Counted from the stretch's first letter, positions 32,867-42,353 are shown. The stretch is DNA of 64,000 nt from Rhodobacteraceae bacterium M382 (GCA_025141015.1 CP081101.1:223934-287933), one strand, 5' to 3'. Made by a program: numbers and translations. Notes: generated by a model from the sequence alone, not told the origin.

Positions 32867-34346
32867 AGGCCTCCAGCTCTTCCTCGACACCGGGGTCGAT
32901 CGGTGGTTTTTCATAGTCGCGCAGCAGTTGTTTCCAGATCCCATTGGCACGTTGTGTCGCTGTTCTGGCCCCATCATCCTGCCAGGTTTCAAAGTTGCGC
33001 CAATCGGACAGGATCGGGCTGTAAAAGGCATCTTCATATCGTTCCAACGTGTGCGCCGTGCCAAAGAAGTGTCCGCCCGGTCCAGCCTCAGCCATGGCAT
33101 CCAGCCCGATGGCCGCATCGCTCAGGTCGATCGGGTCCAGCAACGCCGATTGCAATTGCAACAGTTCCGCATCCAGGATCAGCTTTTCGAACGAGCAGGT
33201 CAGCCCGCCCTCCAGCCAACCACCCGCGTGCATCATCACGTTGATATGGCCCTGAATGCATGCATTGATCGACATGTCGGATTCATACGCCGCCTGGGCG
33301 TCCACGCAGGCTGCGCCAGTGGTGTTCGAAGACCGGATCGGCAATCCATAACGGCGCGCCATTTGGCCGGAGACCATTACCGATTGCGCATATTCGGGTG
33401 TACCAAAGGCAGGCGAGCCAGTTTTCATGTCCACGTTGGAGGTGAAATGCCCATAAAATACCGGCGCACCACGACAGGCGGCCTGTCCCAACACCACCCC
33501 CGCCAAGGCTTCGGCGTTCTGCTGAACCAAGGCTCCGCCCACAGTGGCCGGTGCCATGGCCCCGGCCAACGTAAATGGCGTGATGTGAACAGGCTGCCCG
33601 GCGCGGGCAAATTCGATCATCGCGTCGGCCTGGCCATCATCCAGCAACAAAGGTGAATTGGTATTGATCCCACCCAGAATTCCCGGCCTCTGGCGCAGCT
33701 CGTCCTCGCTGACTTGCAACGCGATGCGGGCCATTTCGATACAATCGCGGGCCCGTTCGGCCGTATTCATCCAACATGGCTGCCAGCCCTTGTCGCACAG
33801 CGTCGTCTGCGCCAGCATCATGTCCAGATGGCGGGTTTCCGGCGGCAGCTCCAACGGTTCGCACCCTGCCCCTCCTTCGTGGTGAAAGACATTGAGCGAG
33901 GCCGAAAGCTTTACGAAATCTTGCATGTCCTGCAGGGTTCCAGCCCGCCTACCCCGATCCAGATCCGAAACGAACGATGGGCCGCATACGGTGGCAAAGG
34001 TCAAGGAATTGCCACCCACAGTTACTGTTTTTGCAGGGTTACGCGCATGAATGGTGAATTCTGAAGGAATCCCCGTGATCATCTCTTCGATCTGCGCCGG
34101 GTCAAAGCGGACGATATGGCTGTCCGCGTCGACATTTGCACCAATATCGCCCAGCAACTGCCGGGCAACCGCGCTGTCCACCTTGAGCCCAATATCACGC
34201 AGGACACGCAGGCTGGCATGGTGGATGGTTTCGACCTGATCGGCCGAGATCAATTCAACGGGGCGCAGCGGATTACGCAGTTCGGCGAATGGACGTTGGG
34301 TGATCCCGGTGGTCCGGGGTTTACGAGGGGTGCGGCGACGGGCCAT
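32826..34346 (-). CDS. Trimethylamine methyltransferase (MttB) family protein, non-pyrrolysine
   Basis: 506 residues of the MttB superfamily, with no in-frame amber codon, so not a pyrrolysine enzyme. The N-terminus is basic (ARRRTPRKPRTTG). Family-like segments are NSLTFATVCGPSFVSDLDRG (about 113-132) and HFFGTAHTLERYEDAFYSP near the C-terminus. Known non-pyrrolysine members demethylate glycine betaine, proline betaine or carnitine together with a corrinoid protein. No corrinoid-protein gene is adjacent. It is in the operon with a DMGDH-like flavoprotein and racemase, which fits demethylation of a quaternary amine. A second paralogue is at 44038. Confidence 0.9.
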   Translation of the reverse strand: MARRRTPRKPRTTGITQRPFAELRNPLRPVELISADQVETIHHASLRVLRDIGLKVDSAVARQLLGDIGANVDADSHIVRFDPAQIEEMITGIPSEFTIHARNPAKTVTVGGNSLTFATVCGPSFVSDLDRGRRAGTLQDMQDFVKLSASLNVFHHEGGAGCEPLELPPETRHLDMMLAQTTLCDKGWQPCWMNTAERARDCIEMARIALQVSEDELRQRPGILGGINTNSPLLLDDGQADAMIEFARAGQPVHITPFTLAGAMAPATVGGALVQQNAEALAGVVLGQAACRGAPVFYGHFTSNVDMKTGSPAFGTPEYAQSVMVSGQMARRYGLPIRSSNTTGAACVDAQAAYESDMSINACIQGHINVMMHAGGWLEGGLTCSFEKLILDAELLQLQSALLDPIDLSDAAIGLDAMAEAGPGGHFFGTAHTLERYEDAFYSPILSDWRNFETWQDDGARTATQRANGIWKQLLRDYEKPPIDPGVEEELEAYVAKRKREIRPGS

Positions 34347-34373
34347 TTCGATACTCCTGTTGGGTTTGTGGAT

Positions 34374-34390
34374 TGGGGGCTCAACCCCCA
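34374..34390. repeat. Short GC hairpin between racemase-like and mttB-like genes
   Basis: TGGGGGCTCAACCCCCA forms a 6-bp stem in the 107-bp spacer. It could reduce readthrough or protect mRNA ends inside the operon. No T-run follows on either strand. Confidence 0.35.
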
Positions 34391-34453
34391 GACACCCCCG
34401 CCCAAGTTTCCGAATGGATCACGTCAAAATATTCCAATAGCGCGCTCATGGTA

Positions 34454-35203
34454 TCAGATATATCCCGAATACTGTTTTGGGACGACGGCCCGGTGCATCC
34501 ATTCCACGCATGCGATGAAATCATAAACGGGCAAGCCAGTCGCAGCCCGCACGTCATGCGCGTATGGTGTCAGCGACGTACATTCCAACACCACTGCGCC
34601 AATATTGAGGTCGCGCTGGCGCGCCTCGGCAATCGAGGCAATGACTTCGTCGCGCACATCGTCTGTTTCATAGCTGGTTTCTGATCCGAACATGCAAAAC
34701 GACCGGAAGGTCGGCGCGTTCTCCAACCCTGCCACGGTGATACGATTGTCCAGATCAGCGCCAACGGCGGTGAAGAATTCGTTGGTTAGCAATTTGCCAT
34801 CCGCAGTCACCACCGCCACCGATTGATCGGGTTTCAACATCTGATGGATGACCGGGATCATCATCAGCGGAGAAGTCATCACCGGAATGGCCACATGTGC
34901 CGCAACAATGGGTTGGATCAGCGAAAAGAACCCACAGCACATCGCCAGAGCGCGCACTCCGTCTTTCTCCATCTGTTGCGCGGCGGCGATGCACTTCTGG
35001 ACTGGTTCGGTATAGCTGCCATCCGGATTTGTCAGCGGGGGAAAGGGGTTGTCGAATACCCCTTCCATCACCCGCAACAGCACCGGAAACGGATAGGTGG
35101 TCGCATTTCCCACATCTCCGGGGGGCATCGGAAATTCAAGCCCGTCAAACATGAGAATTCCAACGCTGTATCCCTGATATGGCTGGCTGGCTGATACAAA
35201 CAT
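34454..35203 (-). CDS. Aspartate/glutamate racemase-superfamily protein
   Basis: 249 residues. The two catalytic-type cysteines of the superfamily are visible in ALAMCCGFFS (about 87-96) and VLECTSLTPYA (about 207-217). Related enzymes are hydantoin racemase, maleate isomerase and arylmalonate decarboxylase, so racemisation, isomerisation or decarboxylation of a pathway acid are all possible. It lies 15 bp behind the DMGDH-like gene in the same operon. Confidence 0.8.
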   Translation of the reverse strand: MFVSASQPYQGYSVGILMFDGLEFPMPPGDVGNATTYPFPVLLRVMEGVFDNPFPPLTNPDGSYTEPVQKCIAAAQQMEKDGVRALAMCCGFFSLIQPIVAAHVAIPVMTSPLMMIPVIHQMLKPDQSVAVVTADGKLLTNEFFTAVGADLDNRITVAGLENAPTFRSFCMFGSETSYETDDVRDEVIASIAEARQRDLNIGAVVLECTSLTPYAHDVRAATGLPVYDFIACVEWMHRAVVPKQYSGYI

Positions 35204-35218
35204 GTGGCTTTCCTGTCC

Positions 35219-37621
35219 CTATTCCTGCCGCATCCGTTGACCCGAAGGATCGTACAATGGCTGGGTTTGCAGCTGTGCCTTGTGCAAGGATCCGAACAAT
35301 TCGACTTCGTAATCGCCGTCTTCGCGATACGCTTCTGTCGCGACATATCCCAAGGCAATGTGTTTGCGGGCCACGGGCCCCCAACCGCCGGATGAAATGT
35401 AACCCACCGGCTTGCCATCGAGGAAAATCGCCTCGTCCCCCCAGATCGCGAGGTCCCCGGCATCGACAGTCAGGGTGACAGGACGTTCCTTGGCCGGGCC
35501 ATAGCTTGCCGCCGCGTCGCGCCCGACAAACGCGCCCTTGTCCAGCCTTACGTGATGCATCATCCCACATTCATGCGCCTGATAATCGGCGGTGATCTCC
35601 AGCCCCCAGGCGGGAAAACTCTTCTCCAGCCGCAACATCATCAGCGCCCTGAGACCACACAACCGCATCCCGTGACCGGTGCCCACTTCACGCAGCGCAT
35701 CGAACAGCTGCGGCTGACCGGCGCGCGGCAGATACAGTTCATACCCCGTCTCCCCGGTGTAGGAGACACGCAGGACGGTGACCCCGTCGATCCCGGCCAG
35801 CGACATCTGCCGCGCATCCATGAACCGCAGGTCCACAGGCGTCCCCAGCAGATCGGACAGAACCGCCGTGGCATTCGGCCCGGCGATGTGCAGCCCGGCC
35901 AGATTATCCGACAGGTTCCGCATCACCACGCCCGTGTCCGGCATGTAGCGGTTGAAATGTCGGATAAAGGCCAACTGCATCGCATAAGTCCCAACCACCA
36001 GATAGCGATCGCCGAGATTGGAGATGGTGAAATCCCCCACCACGCGCCCCTTTTCCGACAGCATCGGGGTCAGGCACAGACGCCCTGGTTTCGGCAGGCG
36101 ATTGGCCATGATCCGGTCCAGATACGCCTCGGCTCCGGGGCCGGAAAATTCGAACTTTGCCATGTCGGAGAATTCAAACAGCCCGACGGCCTCGCGCACC
36201 GCGCGGCCCTCCTGTGCGACCGGCTCCCACCAGTTGGGCTGGCGGTAGGTCAGGCTGTCCTCGGCCTCCGTCCCTTCGGGTGCAAACCAGGTGGCGTGTT
36301 CGCTGCCAAAACCGGTACCGAACACCGCGCCCTCGGCCGCCAGCCGGTCATGCACCGGCGATTTCGCCTGGGGCCGCGCGGCGGGGAAGCTTTGATAGGG
36401 AAAGATTTTTTCCGACCGGTGTTCATAGAAATACCTGGTCATCTCTTCGGTGTATTTCGCGGTGGCGAATTTGCCGAACCGCGCCACATCCCAATTGAAG
36501 ATATCGATTTCCGGTTCGCCCCCGATGATCCATTCCGCCATGACCCGGCCAATGCCGCCGCCCTGGTTGAACCCGGCCATCACGCCATTGGCGCAGAAAT
36601 AATTCCGCAACGCCGGATGCGGCCCGATCAGCGGCCCAAGGTCGGGAGAGAAGATCATCGGCCCGTTAATCACCCGTTTCACCCCGGCTTCGCCCAGCAC
36701 CGGCATGATCTCCACCGATTTCTCGAAATTCCACTCCATGCATTCCAGATTGTCCGCCAACAGTTCGTGCCCGAAATCCAGCGGCGTGCCGTCTTTGGCC
36801 CAATGGGTCATCTTCAGCTCATAGGCACCCAGCAGCATGCCCATGCTTTCCTGGCGCGCATAGGATCCGGTTTCATTGTCGTTGATCTGCGGCAGCTCGA
36901 ACCCAAGGTTTTCGATCAACGGTATGTTTTCGGTTACCAGATAGTGGTGTTCGACCGGCATCAACGGCAGTTCGATACCTGCCATCCGTGCGACCTCGCG
37001 CCCCCACAAACCGGCGGCATTCACCACATATTCGGTGTGGATCGTGCCCTTGTCGGTTACCACATCCCAGGTGCCATCGGGCCGCTGCGTGGTGGCGATG
37101 ACCGGCGTGTGTCGGTGAATCGTTGCGCCCAGTTTGCGCGCCGCCCCCGCAAACGCCATCGTGGCCGAGGCCGGATCCACATGGCCGCCCTCCTCCTCCC
37201 AAAACGCGCCGATCATATGGTCGGTGTCCAGCACCGGGGCCTTTTCCTTGGCTTCTTCCAAAGAGATGAAATGTCCCTCGATCCCCAGTCGGCGACAGGC
37301 GCTTTGCATCATGGCGTTGCTGTCGATTTCGTCCTGGGTCCGGCAGACATTGATGCCGCCGGTGAAATGGAAGCCACAGGGCTGGTCGTATTTTTCCTCC
37401 AGCTCACGGTAGATCTGAAAGGTATAGCGGTGCATTTCGGCGGATGCATTGGGCCGCACCACGGTGAACAGCCCCCCCGCCGCGTGCCAGCTGGAACCGG
37501 ATGTCAGCTCCTGCCGTTCCAACAGGGTCACATCGGTCCAGCCGTTTTTCGCCAGATGATACAGGATCGAACAGCCGACAACGCCGCCGCCGATCACCAC
37601 CACACGTGCTGTCGAATTCAT
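35219..37621 (-). CDS. Dimethylglycine/sarcosine dehydrogenase-like FAD and GcvT protein
   Basis: 800 residues in the DMGDH/SARDH arrangement: FAD-binding DAO domain (VVIGGGVVGCSILYHLAKNGW at about 8-28), the covalent-FAD histidine H46 in SGSSWHAAGGL, an FAO_M middle region (about 370-425), and GCV_T plus GCV_T_C folate-binding domains (about 430-790). Such enzymes oxidise N-methyl groups and hand formaldehyde to tetrahydrofolate. The start overlaps a 27-codon reading frame (ATGA). The operon and ABC transporter upstream suggest oxidative demethylation of an imported N-methyl compound. Confidence 0.93.
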   Translation of the reverse strand: MNSTARVVVIGGGVVGCSILYHLAKNGWTDVTLLERQELTSGSSWHAAGGLFTVVRPNASAEMHRYTFQIYRELEEKYDQPCGFHFTGGINVCRTQDEIDSNAMMQSACRRLGIEGHFISLEEAKEKAPVLDTDHMIGAFWEEEGGHVDPASATMAFAGAARKLGATIHRHTPVIATTQRPDGTWDVVTDKGTIHTEYVVNAAGLWGREVARMAGIELPLMPVEHHYLVTENIPLIENLGFELPQINDNETGSYARQESMGMLLGAYELKMTHWAKDGTPLDFGHELLADNLECMEWNFEKSVEIMPVLGEAGVKRVINGPMIFSPDLGPLIGPHPALRNYFCANGVMAGFNQGGGIGRVMAEWIIGGEPEIDIFNWDVARFGKFATAKYTEEMTRYFYEHRSEKIFPYQSFPAARPQAKSPVHDRLAAEGAVFGTGFGSEHATWFAPEGTEAEDSLTYRQPNWWEPVAQEGRAVREAVGLFEFSDMAKFEFSGPGAEAYLDRIMANRLPKPGRLCLTPMLSEKGRVVGDFTISNLGDRYLVVGTYAMQLAFIRHFNRYMPDTGVVMRNLSDNLAGLHIAGPNATAVLSDLLGTPVDLRFMDARQMSLAGIDGVTVLRVSYTGETGYELYLPRAGQPQLFDALREVGTGHGMRLCGLRALMMLRLEKSFPAWGLEITADYQAHECGMMHHVRLDKGAFVGRDAAASYGPAKERPVTLTVDAGDLAIWGDEAIFLDGKPVGYISSGGWGPVARKHIALGYVATEAYREDGDYEVELFGSLHKAQLQTQPLYDPSGQRMRQE

Positions 37622-37701
37622 GATGTCACCTCGGTCAGCTGCCGGGGTGCGGGTGTTAAGTCAAATGTGCCGGTGAGACGGCCAAAGCGGCAGTGTGCCA
37701 T
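37618..37701 (-). CDS. Possible small ORF (27 residues) coupled to the DMGDH-like gene
   Basis: ATG 37701 is preceded by AGGAG at seven bases and the frame ends in a TGA that overlaps the DMGDH-like ATG (ATGA at 37618-37621). The product would be MAHCRFGRLTGTFD followed by 13 more residues. The position and strong ribosome site fit a coupled leader or a tiny protein. The composition is not diagnostic and I know no homologue, so it may simply deliver ribosomes to the downstream gene. Confidence 0.35.
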   Translation of the reverse strand: MAHCRFGRLTGTFDLTPAPRQLTEVTS

Positions 37702-37798
37702 TGCTGATCTCCTGAAAAATGGTGCCTGATTGTGGGAACATGTCCCGACAGGCCCCGGCCCAGGTTTCTTCCATCATCATCATGAATCGCTTGTTCAT
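37661..37798 (-). CDS. Possible small ORF (45 residues) behind the ABC ATPase gene
   Basis: ATG 37798 has GGGAGG six bases before it. The predicted peptide begins MNKRFMMMMEETWAGA and ends PLWPSHRHI. It lies 46 bp downstream of the ABC ATPase stop and overlaps the 27-codon frame in another register. It has no signal peptide or motif. The good ribosome site is the only positive evidence; conservation in related genomes would decide. Confidence 0.35.
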   Translation of the reverse strand: MNKRFMMMMEETWAGACRDMFPQSGTIFQEISNGTLPLWPSHRHI

Positions 37799-37844
37799 CC
37801 CGGGCCTCCCAGTGTTCAGGTTTCAGGGTTTCGTGTTGCGCGTC

Positions 37845-39527
37845 TCAGGCACCATCCAGCGCGGCCACCAGCTTGCGCCGCTCGACCACGGCCTCGTCCA
37901 GCCAGTCGGTGCGCATTTCAGGAACCGAGTTCAGCAGCAATTGCGTGTATTCGTGACAGGGAGGGGTCAGGACCTCGTCCACCGGGCCCTGTGCCACGAT
38001 GCGCCCATGCCGCATCACCGCAATACGTTCGGATATCTTGGACACCGTCGCAATGTCGTGAGTGATGAACATGTAGCTCAGGCCCAATTCATCCTGTAGA
38101 TCCTCCAGCAGATCCAGAATCTGCTGGGCCACGATCGTATCCAACGCCGACGTAATCTCGTCGCAGATGATCAATCGGGGTTCGGCCGCAAGCGCGCGAG
38201 CCAAATTGACCCGCTGGCGTTGACCGCCCGACAGCTCTGGCGGGAACCGCCAGGCGAATTCGGTCGGCAGGTCGACCCGTTCCAACAACCGGGCCACTTC
38301 CTTTGTTGCTTCTGACTGGGACAGCCCGCGATAGAACATCATCGGGCGGCTCAGGATCTTGTTCAATCTCTGACGCGGATTCAACGCCACATCCGCCATT
38401 TGAAACGCAAATTGGATTTGGCGCAGTTCATCGCGTGAGCGTTTGGAAACACTCTGTGCCAATTGCTGGCCATCCAGAAAAACACCGCCGGATTTGGCAT
38501 TCATGAGACCCGACATCAAACGACCCAAAGTGGTTTTGCCAGATCCGGATTCACCGATCACCCCAACAGTTTCACCGGCCTGAATGGTCAAGTCGATGTC
38601 ACGCAGGGCAATGATCTCCTGTTCAGTCCCATATCCGGCAGTCACATTGCGCACCTGCATCAGGGGGGGCTGCTCTTCGGTTCCAATTGATGGCGAATGG
38701 ATTTCGTCAGGCATCACATGCGCCGCGGCCATCAAAGCCTTGGTATAATCATGTTGCGGATTGGAAATGATCTGTTCCGTCGCGCCATATTCAACCATCT
38801 GGCCGTTTTTCAGAACCAGGATATGGTCCGCAACCTGGGCCACCAGCGACAGATCGTGGGTCACATAGATCGCAGCCGTATTGTTGTCTTTGATCAACTT
38901 CTTAAAGGAAAACAGCACCTCGATCTGGGTCGTCACATCCAGCGCGGTGGTGGGTTCGTCCAGGATCAGCAAACGCGGGTCGCTGATCATCGCCATCGCC
39001 GCCATCAGACGTTGCAACTGTCCGCCGGAAACCTGGTGCGGGTAGCGTTTGCCGATAGTCTCCGGGTCAGGGAGTTCCAGATCATTGTACAGCCGGGCGG
39101 CCTTGGCCAACGCCTGTTCTCGGCTCATCGCGCCAGTGATGACAGGGATCTCCGTCACCTGTGCGTCAATTGTCATCGCCCCGTTGAACGACGCCGCCGC
39201 AGATTGCGCCACATAGGTGATTTCCTTGCCGCGCAATTCCTGAAGTTCCGGCAGGGATTGCCCCAGAACATTGGTCTCGCCCAGAACCACTGTGCCACCA
39301 GTGATATGGCAGCCCGGGCGGGTATACCCCATGCAGCCCAATGAAATCGTGGTCTTCCCCGATCCGGATTCGCCAATCAACGCGATAACTTCGCCAGGTT
39401 GCACGTCGAATGAAATGTCATCGACAATCTTGAACTCATGGCCCTTTTTGTCGCGCACCGACACTTCGAGATTGCGCACCTTGAGCAGAGGATTTTCTGT
39501 CAGGTCGATGTGGGATGTATCACGCAT
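37845..39527 (-). CDS. Peptide/opine-type ABC transporter, fused double ATPase
   Basis: 560 residues from ATG 39527, comprising two complete nucleotide-binding domains in one chain (DppD-DppF type). Walker A is GESGSGKTT in both halves. The signature and Walker B of the first copy are VSGGQLQRLM and LLILDEPTT; of the second, LSGGQRQRVN and LIICDEITS. The start is separated by one base from the stop of the inner permease gene. It powers uptake through the two permeases encoded just upstream, with the binding protein at 42354. Confidence 0.94.
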   Translation of the reverse strand: MRDTSHIDLTENPLLKVRNLEVSVRDKKGHEFKIVDDISFDVQPGEVIALIGESGSGKTTISLGCMGYTRPGCHITGGTVVLGETNVLGQSLPELQELRGKEITYVAQSAAASFNGAMTIDAQVTEIPVITGAMSREQALAKAARLYNDLELPDPETIGKRYPHQVSGGQLQRLMAAMAMISDPRLLILDEPTTALDVTTQIEVLFSFKKLIKDNNTAAIYVTHDLSLVAQVADHILVLKNGQMVEYGATEQIISNPQHDYTKALMAAAHVMPDEIHSPSIGTEEQPPLMQVRNVTAGYGTEQEIIALRDIDLTIQAGETVGVIGESGSGKTTLGRLMSGLMNAKSGGVFLDGQQLAQSVSKRSRDELRQIQFAFQMADVALNPRQRLNKILSRPMMFYRGLSQSEATKEVARLLERVDLPTEFAWRFPPELSGGQRQRVNLARALAAEPRLIICDEITSALDTIVAQQILDLLEDLQDELGLSYMFITHDIATVSKISERIAVMRHGRIVAQGPVDEVLTPPCHEYTQLLLNSVPEMRTDWLDEAVVERRKLVAALDGA

Positions 39528-39528
39528 A

Positions 39529-40392
39529 TCAGATCTCGTCAGGCAGCTTTGCGCTCGACCGTTGCAACAGCCAATCGACAAAGACATTCATGGAAATGGC
39601 AATCAACGCGATGCCGATGGCGGGGTAGAGCGTGGTGTATTCGCCATACAGAATTGCCTGCATGTTCTCTTTTACCATCACACCCAGGTCCGACTGCGGT
39701 GGCTGCACCCCCAAACCCAGGAACGACAGGGCCGAGATGAAGAGGATCGCATAGGTGAACCGGATGCCGAATTCGGCAGCCAGCGGCGTCAGCGCATTTG
39801 GCAGAACCTCGTGCCAGACGATCCAGCCCTTGCCTTCACCCCGGACCACGGCCGCTTCGACGTAGTCCATCACCATGATGTTCACCGCCAATGCTCGGGC
39901 GACACGAAACACCCGGGTCATGTCGATAAAGGCGATGGTAAAGACCAGAACCACGAAAGACGATCCAAGCGAGTTGATCACAATCAATGCCAACATTAGC
40001 GCCGGAAAGGACAACATCGCATCGTTGATACGGCTCATCCAATTGTCGACACGCCCGCCAAACGCGGCAGCCAGAAACCCCAGGCCAACTCCGGCAAAAA
40101 AGGACAGGAAGGTGATGATAAGCGCCAGGAACAACGTGACACGTACACCATAGATCAGCCGTGACAGCACATCCCGACCCAGATAGTCGCTGCCCAGCCA
40201 CAGTTCGGCGTTCGGCGGAAGGAAGCTATCGTTTGTCAGAATAGCGCCTTCGTCATATGGGGCGAGCCAAGGAGCAAAGGCCCCGATAAAAAAGACAGAC
40301 ACGAGGATCAGGATGCACAGGCTGACACCCGGCGTCAGATCAAAAATCGCCTCGCGCAGCTCACCTTGCCATGTGCGGGTTTCGGGGTTCAT
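39529..40392 (-). CDS. Peptide/opine-type ABC transporter permease (DppC-like)
   Basis: 287 residues from ATG 40392, which overlaps the stop of the first permease (ATGA). The N-terminal segment has one membrane helix before the typical LGSDYLGRDVLSRLIYGVR motif (about 70-86). The BPD_transp_1 domain with about five more helices follows, including the EAAVVRGEGKGWIVWHEVLPN coupling loop. It forms the membrane channel with the DppB-like partner. The longer open frame upstream overlaps that partner and is not real. Confidence 0.92.
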   Translation of the reverse strand: MNPETRTWQGELREAIFDLTPGVSLCILILVSVFFIGAFAPWLAPYDEGAILTNDSFLPPNAELWLGSDYLGRDVLSRLIYGVRVTLFLALIITFLSFFAGVGLGFLAAAFGGRVDNWMSRINDAMLSFPALMLALIVINSLGSSFVVLVFTIAFIDMTRVFRVARALAVNIMVMDYVEAAVVRGEGKGWIVWHEVLPNALTPLAAEFGIRFTYAILFISALSFLGLGVQPPQSDLGVMVKENMQAILYGEYTTLYPAIGIALIAISMNVFVDWLLQRSSAKLPDEI

Positions 40393-41342
40393 TTCTTGTA
40401 CCTCACGCGCGGGTTCGCCATGATCGACAGGATGTCGGCGGTCATGTTCAGCAGGACATAAAAGGTGCAAAAGATCATTGCACAGGTCTGGACAATCGGT
40501 ACGTCGCGGTTCGTCACCGCTTCGACCATGTAACGTCCCAGACCCGGGAAGTTGAACAAGGTTTCGATCACGACAACGCCGCTGATCAGATAGGCCAGGT
40601 TCAATGCCACAACATTGATGATCGGACCCAGCGCATTGGGCAGCGCGTGTCGCAACAGCAATCGGCGGCGCGGCACACCCTTGAGGATCGCCATTTCGAT
40701 TGCCGGGCTGGACAGAACGCTGAGCACCGCAGAGCGCGTCATACGCACCATATGGGCAAGAATGGTAAAGGTCAGGCCCATCACCGGGAGGATCAAAATG
40801 CGGATCCAATCGACCAGATCATAACTCGGCCGGATCGACGCAATCGCCGGAAGCCAGCGCAGCTTGATCGCAAAGATAGTGACGAGCACCACCGCGACCA
40901 GAAAATCAGGGAAGGAGATCAACGCCAAAGATGTCGAGGTGATGATCCGGTCCAACAGCCCCCCCGGTTTTACGGCAGCTGCCAGGCCCAGCAACACCGA
41001 CAACGGCACCGCGATCAACGCCGTACAAACAGCCAGAATGATCGTGTTGCTGGCGCGACGGCTGATTTCGGTTCCGATATCTGCCCCATTCGCCAACGAC
41101 GTTCCGAAATCACCCGTCAGGAAATTCGTCAGCCAAACGATATAACGTATGTGCAGTGGTTCGTTCAGACCCAACCGTTCACGAACTTGAGCGATCAGTT
41201 CCGGTGTTGCACCTTGCCCAAGGATTGCGTTCGCAACATCCCCCGGCAAAATTTCTGTCCCCAGGAAAACCAGAACCGACACGAACAACAATGTGCCCAC
41301 GCCCAGTACCAACCGCTTTCCCAGGATTTCCAGCAAACTCAT
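40389..41342 (-). CDS. Peptide/opine-type ABC transporter permease (DppB-like)
   Basis: 317 residues. It has the N-terminal helix and VFLGTEILPGDVANAILG motif typical of DppB/OppB proteins, then the BPD_transp_1 domain with the EMAILKGVPRRRLLLRHALPN coupling helix near residue 220. A strong GGGGGAA precedes ATG 41342. It is the first gene of the long minus-strand operon that probably extends to 30954. An operator palindrome stands about 49 bp upstream, so the operon is likely controlled by the GntR protein encoded just behind it. Confidence 0.93.
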   Translation of the reverse strand: MSLLEILGKRLVLGVGTLLFVSVLVFLGTEILPGDVANAILGQGATPELIAQVRERLGLNEPLHIRYIVWLTNFLTGDFGTSLANGADIGTEISRRASNTIILAVCTALIAVPLSVLLGLAAAVKPGGLLDRIITSTSLALISFPDFLVAVVLVTIFAIKLRWLPAIASIRPSYDLVDWIRILILPVMGLTFTILAHMVRMTRSAVLSVLSSPAIEMAILKGVPRRRLLLRHALPNALGPIINVVALNLAYLISGVVVIETLFNFPGLGRYMVEAVTNRDVPIVQTCAMIFCTFYVLLNMTADILSIMANPRVRYKK

Positions 41343-41390
41343 CCAATTCCCCCTTCGTGCTGGGCCTGTCTGGCCGGAGAATAGAGCTAA

Positions 41391-41402
41391 CTGTGATCAC
41401 AG
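41391..41402. promoter_or_regulatory. GntR-type operator palindrome CTGTGATCACAG (site 2)
   Basis: A perfect palindrome in the 124-bp gap between the GntR gene and the ABC transporter operon it precedes. The site and its flanks (GCTAACTGTGATCACAGATT) are identical over 20 bases to site 5 at 48901. This strengthens the view that both are bound by one protein. Confidence 0.75.
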
Positions 41403-41466
41403 ATTGATTTCAATGCAAGAGATTACTTTGCCATACATCAAAAAAAATTCGACAGCCCGTTTGATG

Positions 41467-42129
41467 TCACCCAAGCCGTCGGTATAGATCAACGCCCCAC
41501 TGGGCATCTGTTTCCATGAGGCGACGTGCCTCGGCAGCATCCTTTTTCCGAAGCGCCTCGATGATGTCCGGGTGTTCGCCCAACCAATGGTCAGGATTGA
41601 CCAAATTGACGATACCATGCGCCAACCAGGGGCCGGTGCGCACATACATCGCTTCGATCATCGACTGCAGCGCCGTGTTGCCCGTCACCCCATAGATCCG
41701 GCTGTGAAAGCGAAAGTTGGCCAACAGGAACATGCTCGGGTCGCGCTTCTCCCACGCCTTTTCCATGTCCCGCGCCAGTTTTTCGAGCATCTTGATATCC
41801 GATTCGCGCATGTTTTCAGTCGCGACTTCGGCCGCTGCGCCTTCGAGTACGGACCGTACGAAAAACAGGTTCGCCGCCTCATCCGGGGTCAGATCCGGCA
41901 CACGGTAGGCCTTTTTCGCGGCTCCGATCAGCGCATCTTCGGACGCGAGTTGGCGCAGCGCCTCGCGCACAGGCATTGCCGACACGTCGTATTCTTCGGC
42001 CAGGGTCCGAATCGAAAGAGATTCGGCGGGCCGCAATTCGCCAACGATCAGCTTCAACCGCAAGTCGGAATAGATGCGGGCGCTCAGGTTCTCAGGTGCG
42101 CTATTTTCCGACGTCACGGCTTTGTCCAT
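41467..42129 (-). CDS. GntR-family regulator (FCD/FadR subfamily)
   Basis: 220 residues. The N-terminal winged helix is at about 15-75 (LSIRTLAEEYDVSAMPVREALRQL contains the recognition region). The C-terminal FCD ligand domain has helices with the metal-binding histidine pattern (NFRFHSRIYG, and GEHPDIIEAL later). It lies between the ABC transporter operon and the binding-protein gene, with palindromes on both sides. FCD regulators usually repress catabolic genes until a carboxylate inducer binds, so this is the best candidate to bind CTGTGATCACAG. That binding is inferred. Confidence 0.92.
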   Translation of the reverse strand: MDKAVTSENSAPENLSARIYSDLRLKLIVGELRPAESLSIRTLAEEYDVSAMPVREALRQLASEDALIGAAKKAYRVPDLTPDEAANLFFVRSVLEGAAAEVATENMRESDIKMLEKLARDMEKAWEKRDPSMFLLANFRFHSRIYGVTGNTALQSMIEAMYVRTGPWLAHGIVNLVNPDHWLGEHPDIIEALRKKDAAEARRLMETDAQWGVDLYRRLG

Positions 42130-42216
42130 GGGCTGCTTCTCACTGTTGTTTAGCTGATTCCTAGCCCGAGAATCAGATTTAATCCAGCGTCGCGCATTTT
42201 CTGGGCATTCGTGAAA

Positions 42217-42261
42217 CTGTGATCAAAGATGCTTGCTTTTGGCATCATTCTGTGATCACAG
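42217..42261. promoter_or_regulatory. GntR-type operators: imperfect site and perfect site 3
   Basis: CTGTGATCACAG is at 42250-42261, and a 10-of-12 match, CTGTGATCAAAG, is at 42217-42228, 33 bp away. Both lie in the 224-bp divergent region between the GntR gene and the binding-protein gene. They are placed to control both and to give GntR autoregulation. Confidence 0.7.
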
Positions 42262-42353
42262 TTTGAAAATAGCGAATAATAAGGGGTTGCAAAAGACCCC
42301 GTTCAAGCCAATGGCGGCACCAGCCGGGACCGTCCAACAGCGGAGAAGCGCGA

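Noticed and set aside
32826..34346. Pyrrolysine-containing trimethylamine methyltransferase
   Set aside because: The frame has no internal TAG codon and no pyrrolysine genes are near; it is the non-pyrrolysine branch. The same applies to the copy at 44038.
34374..34390. Member of a dispersed REP-like repeat family
   Set aside because: Only one clear copy was seen in this window, so it is listed as an isolated hairpin.
35552..37729. A 725-codon open frame antisense to the DMGDH-like gene
   Set aside because: It mirrors a strongly supported coding sequence, has a low-complexity His/Arg/Pro-rich translation, and is explained by GC-rich codon usage.
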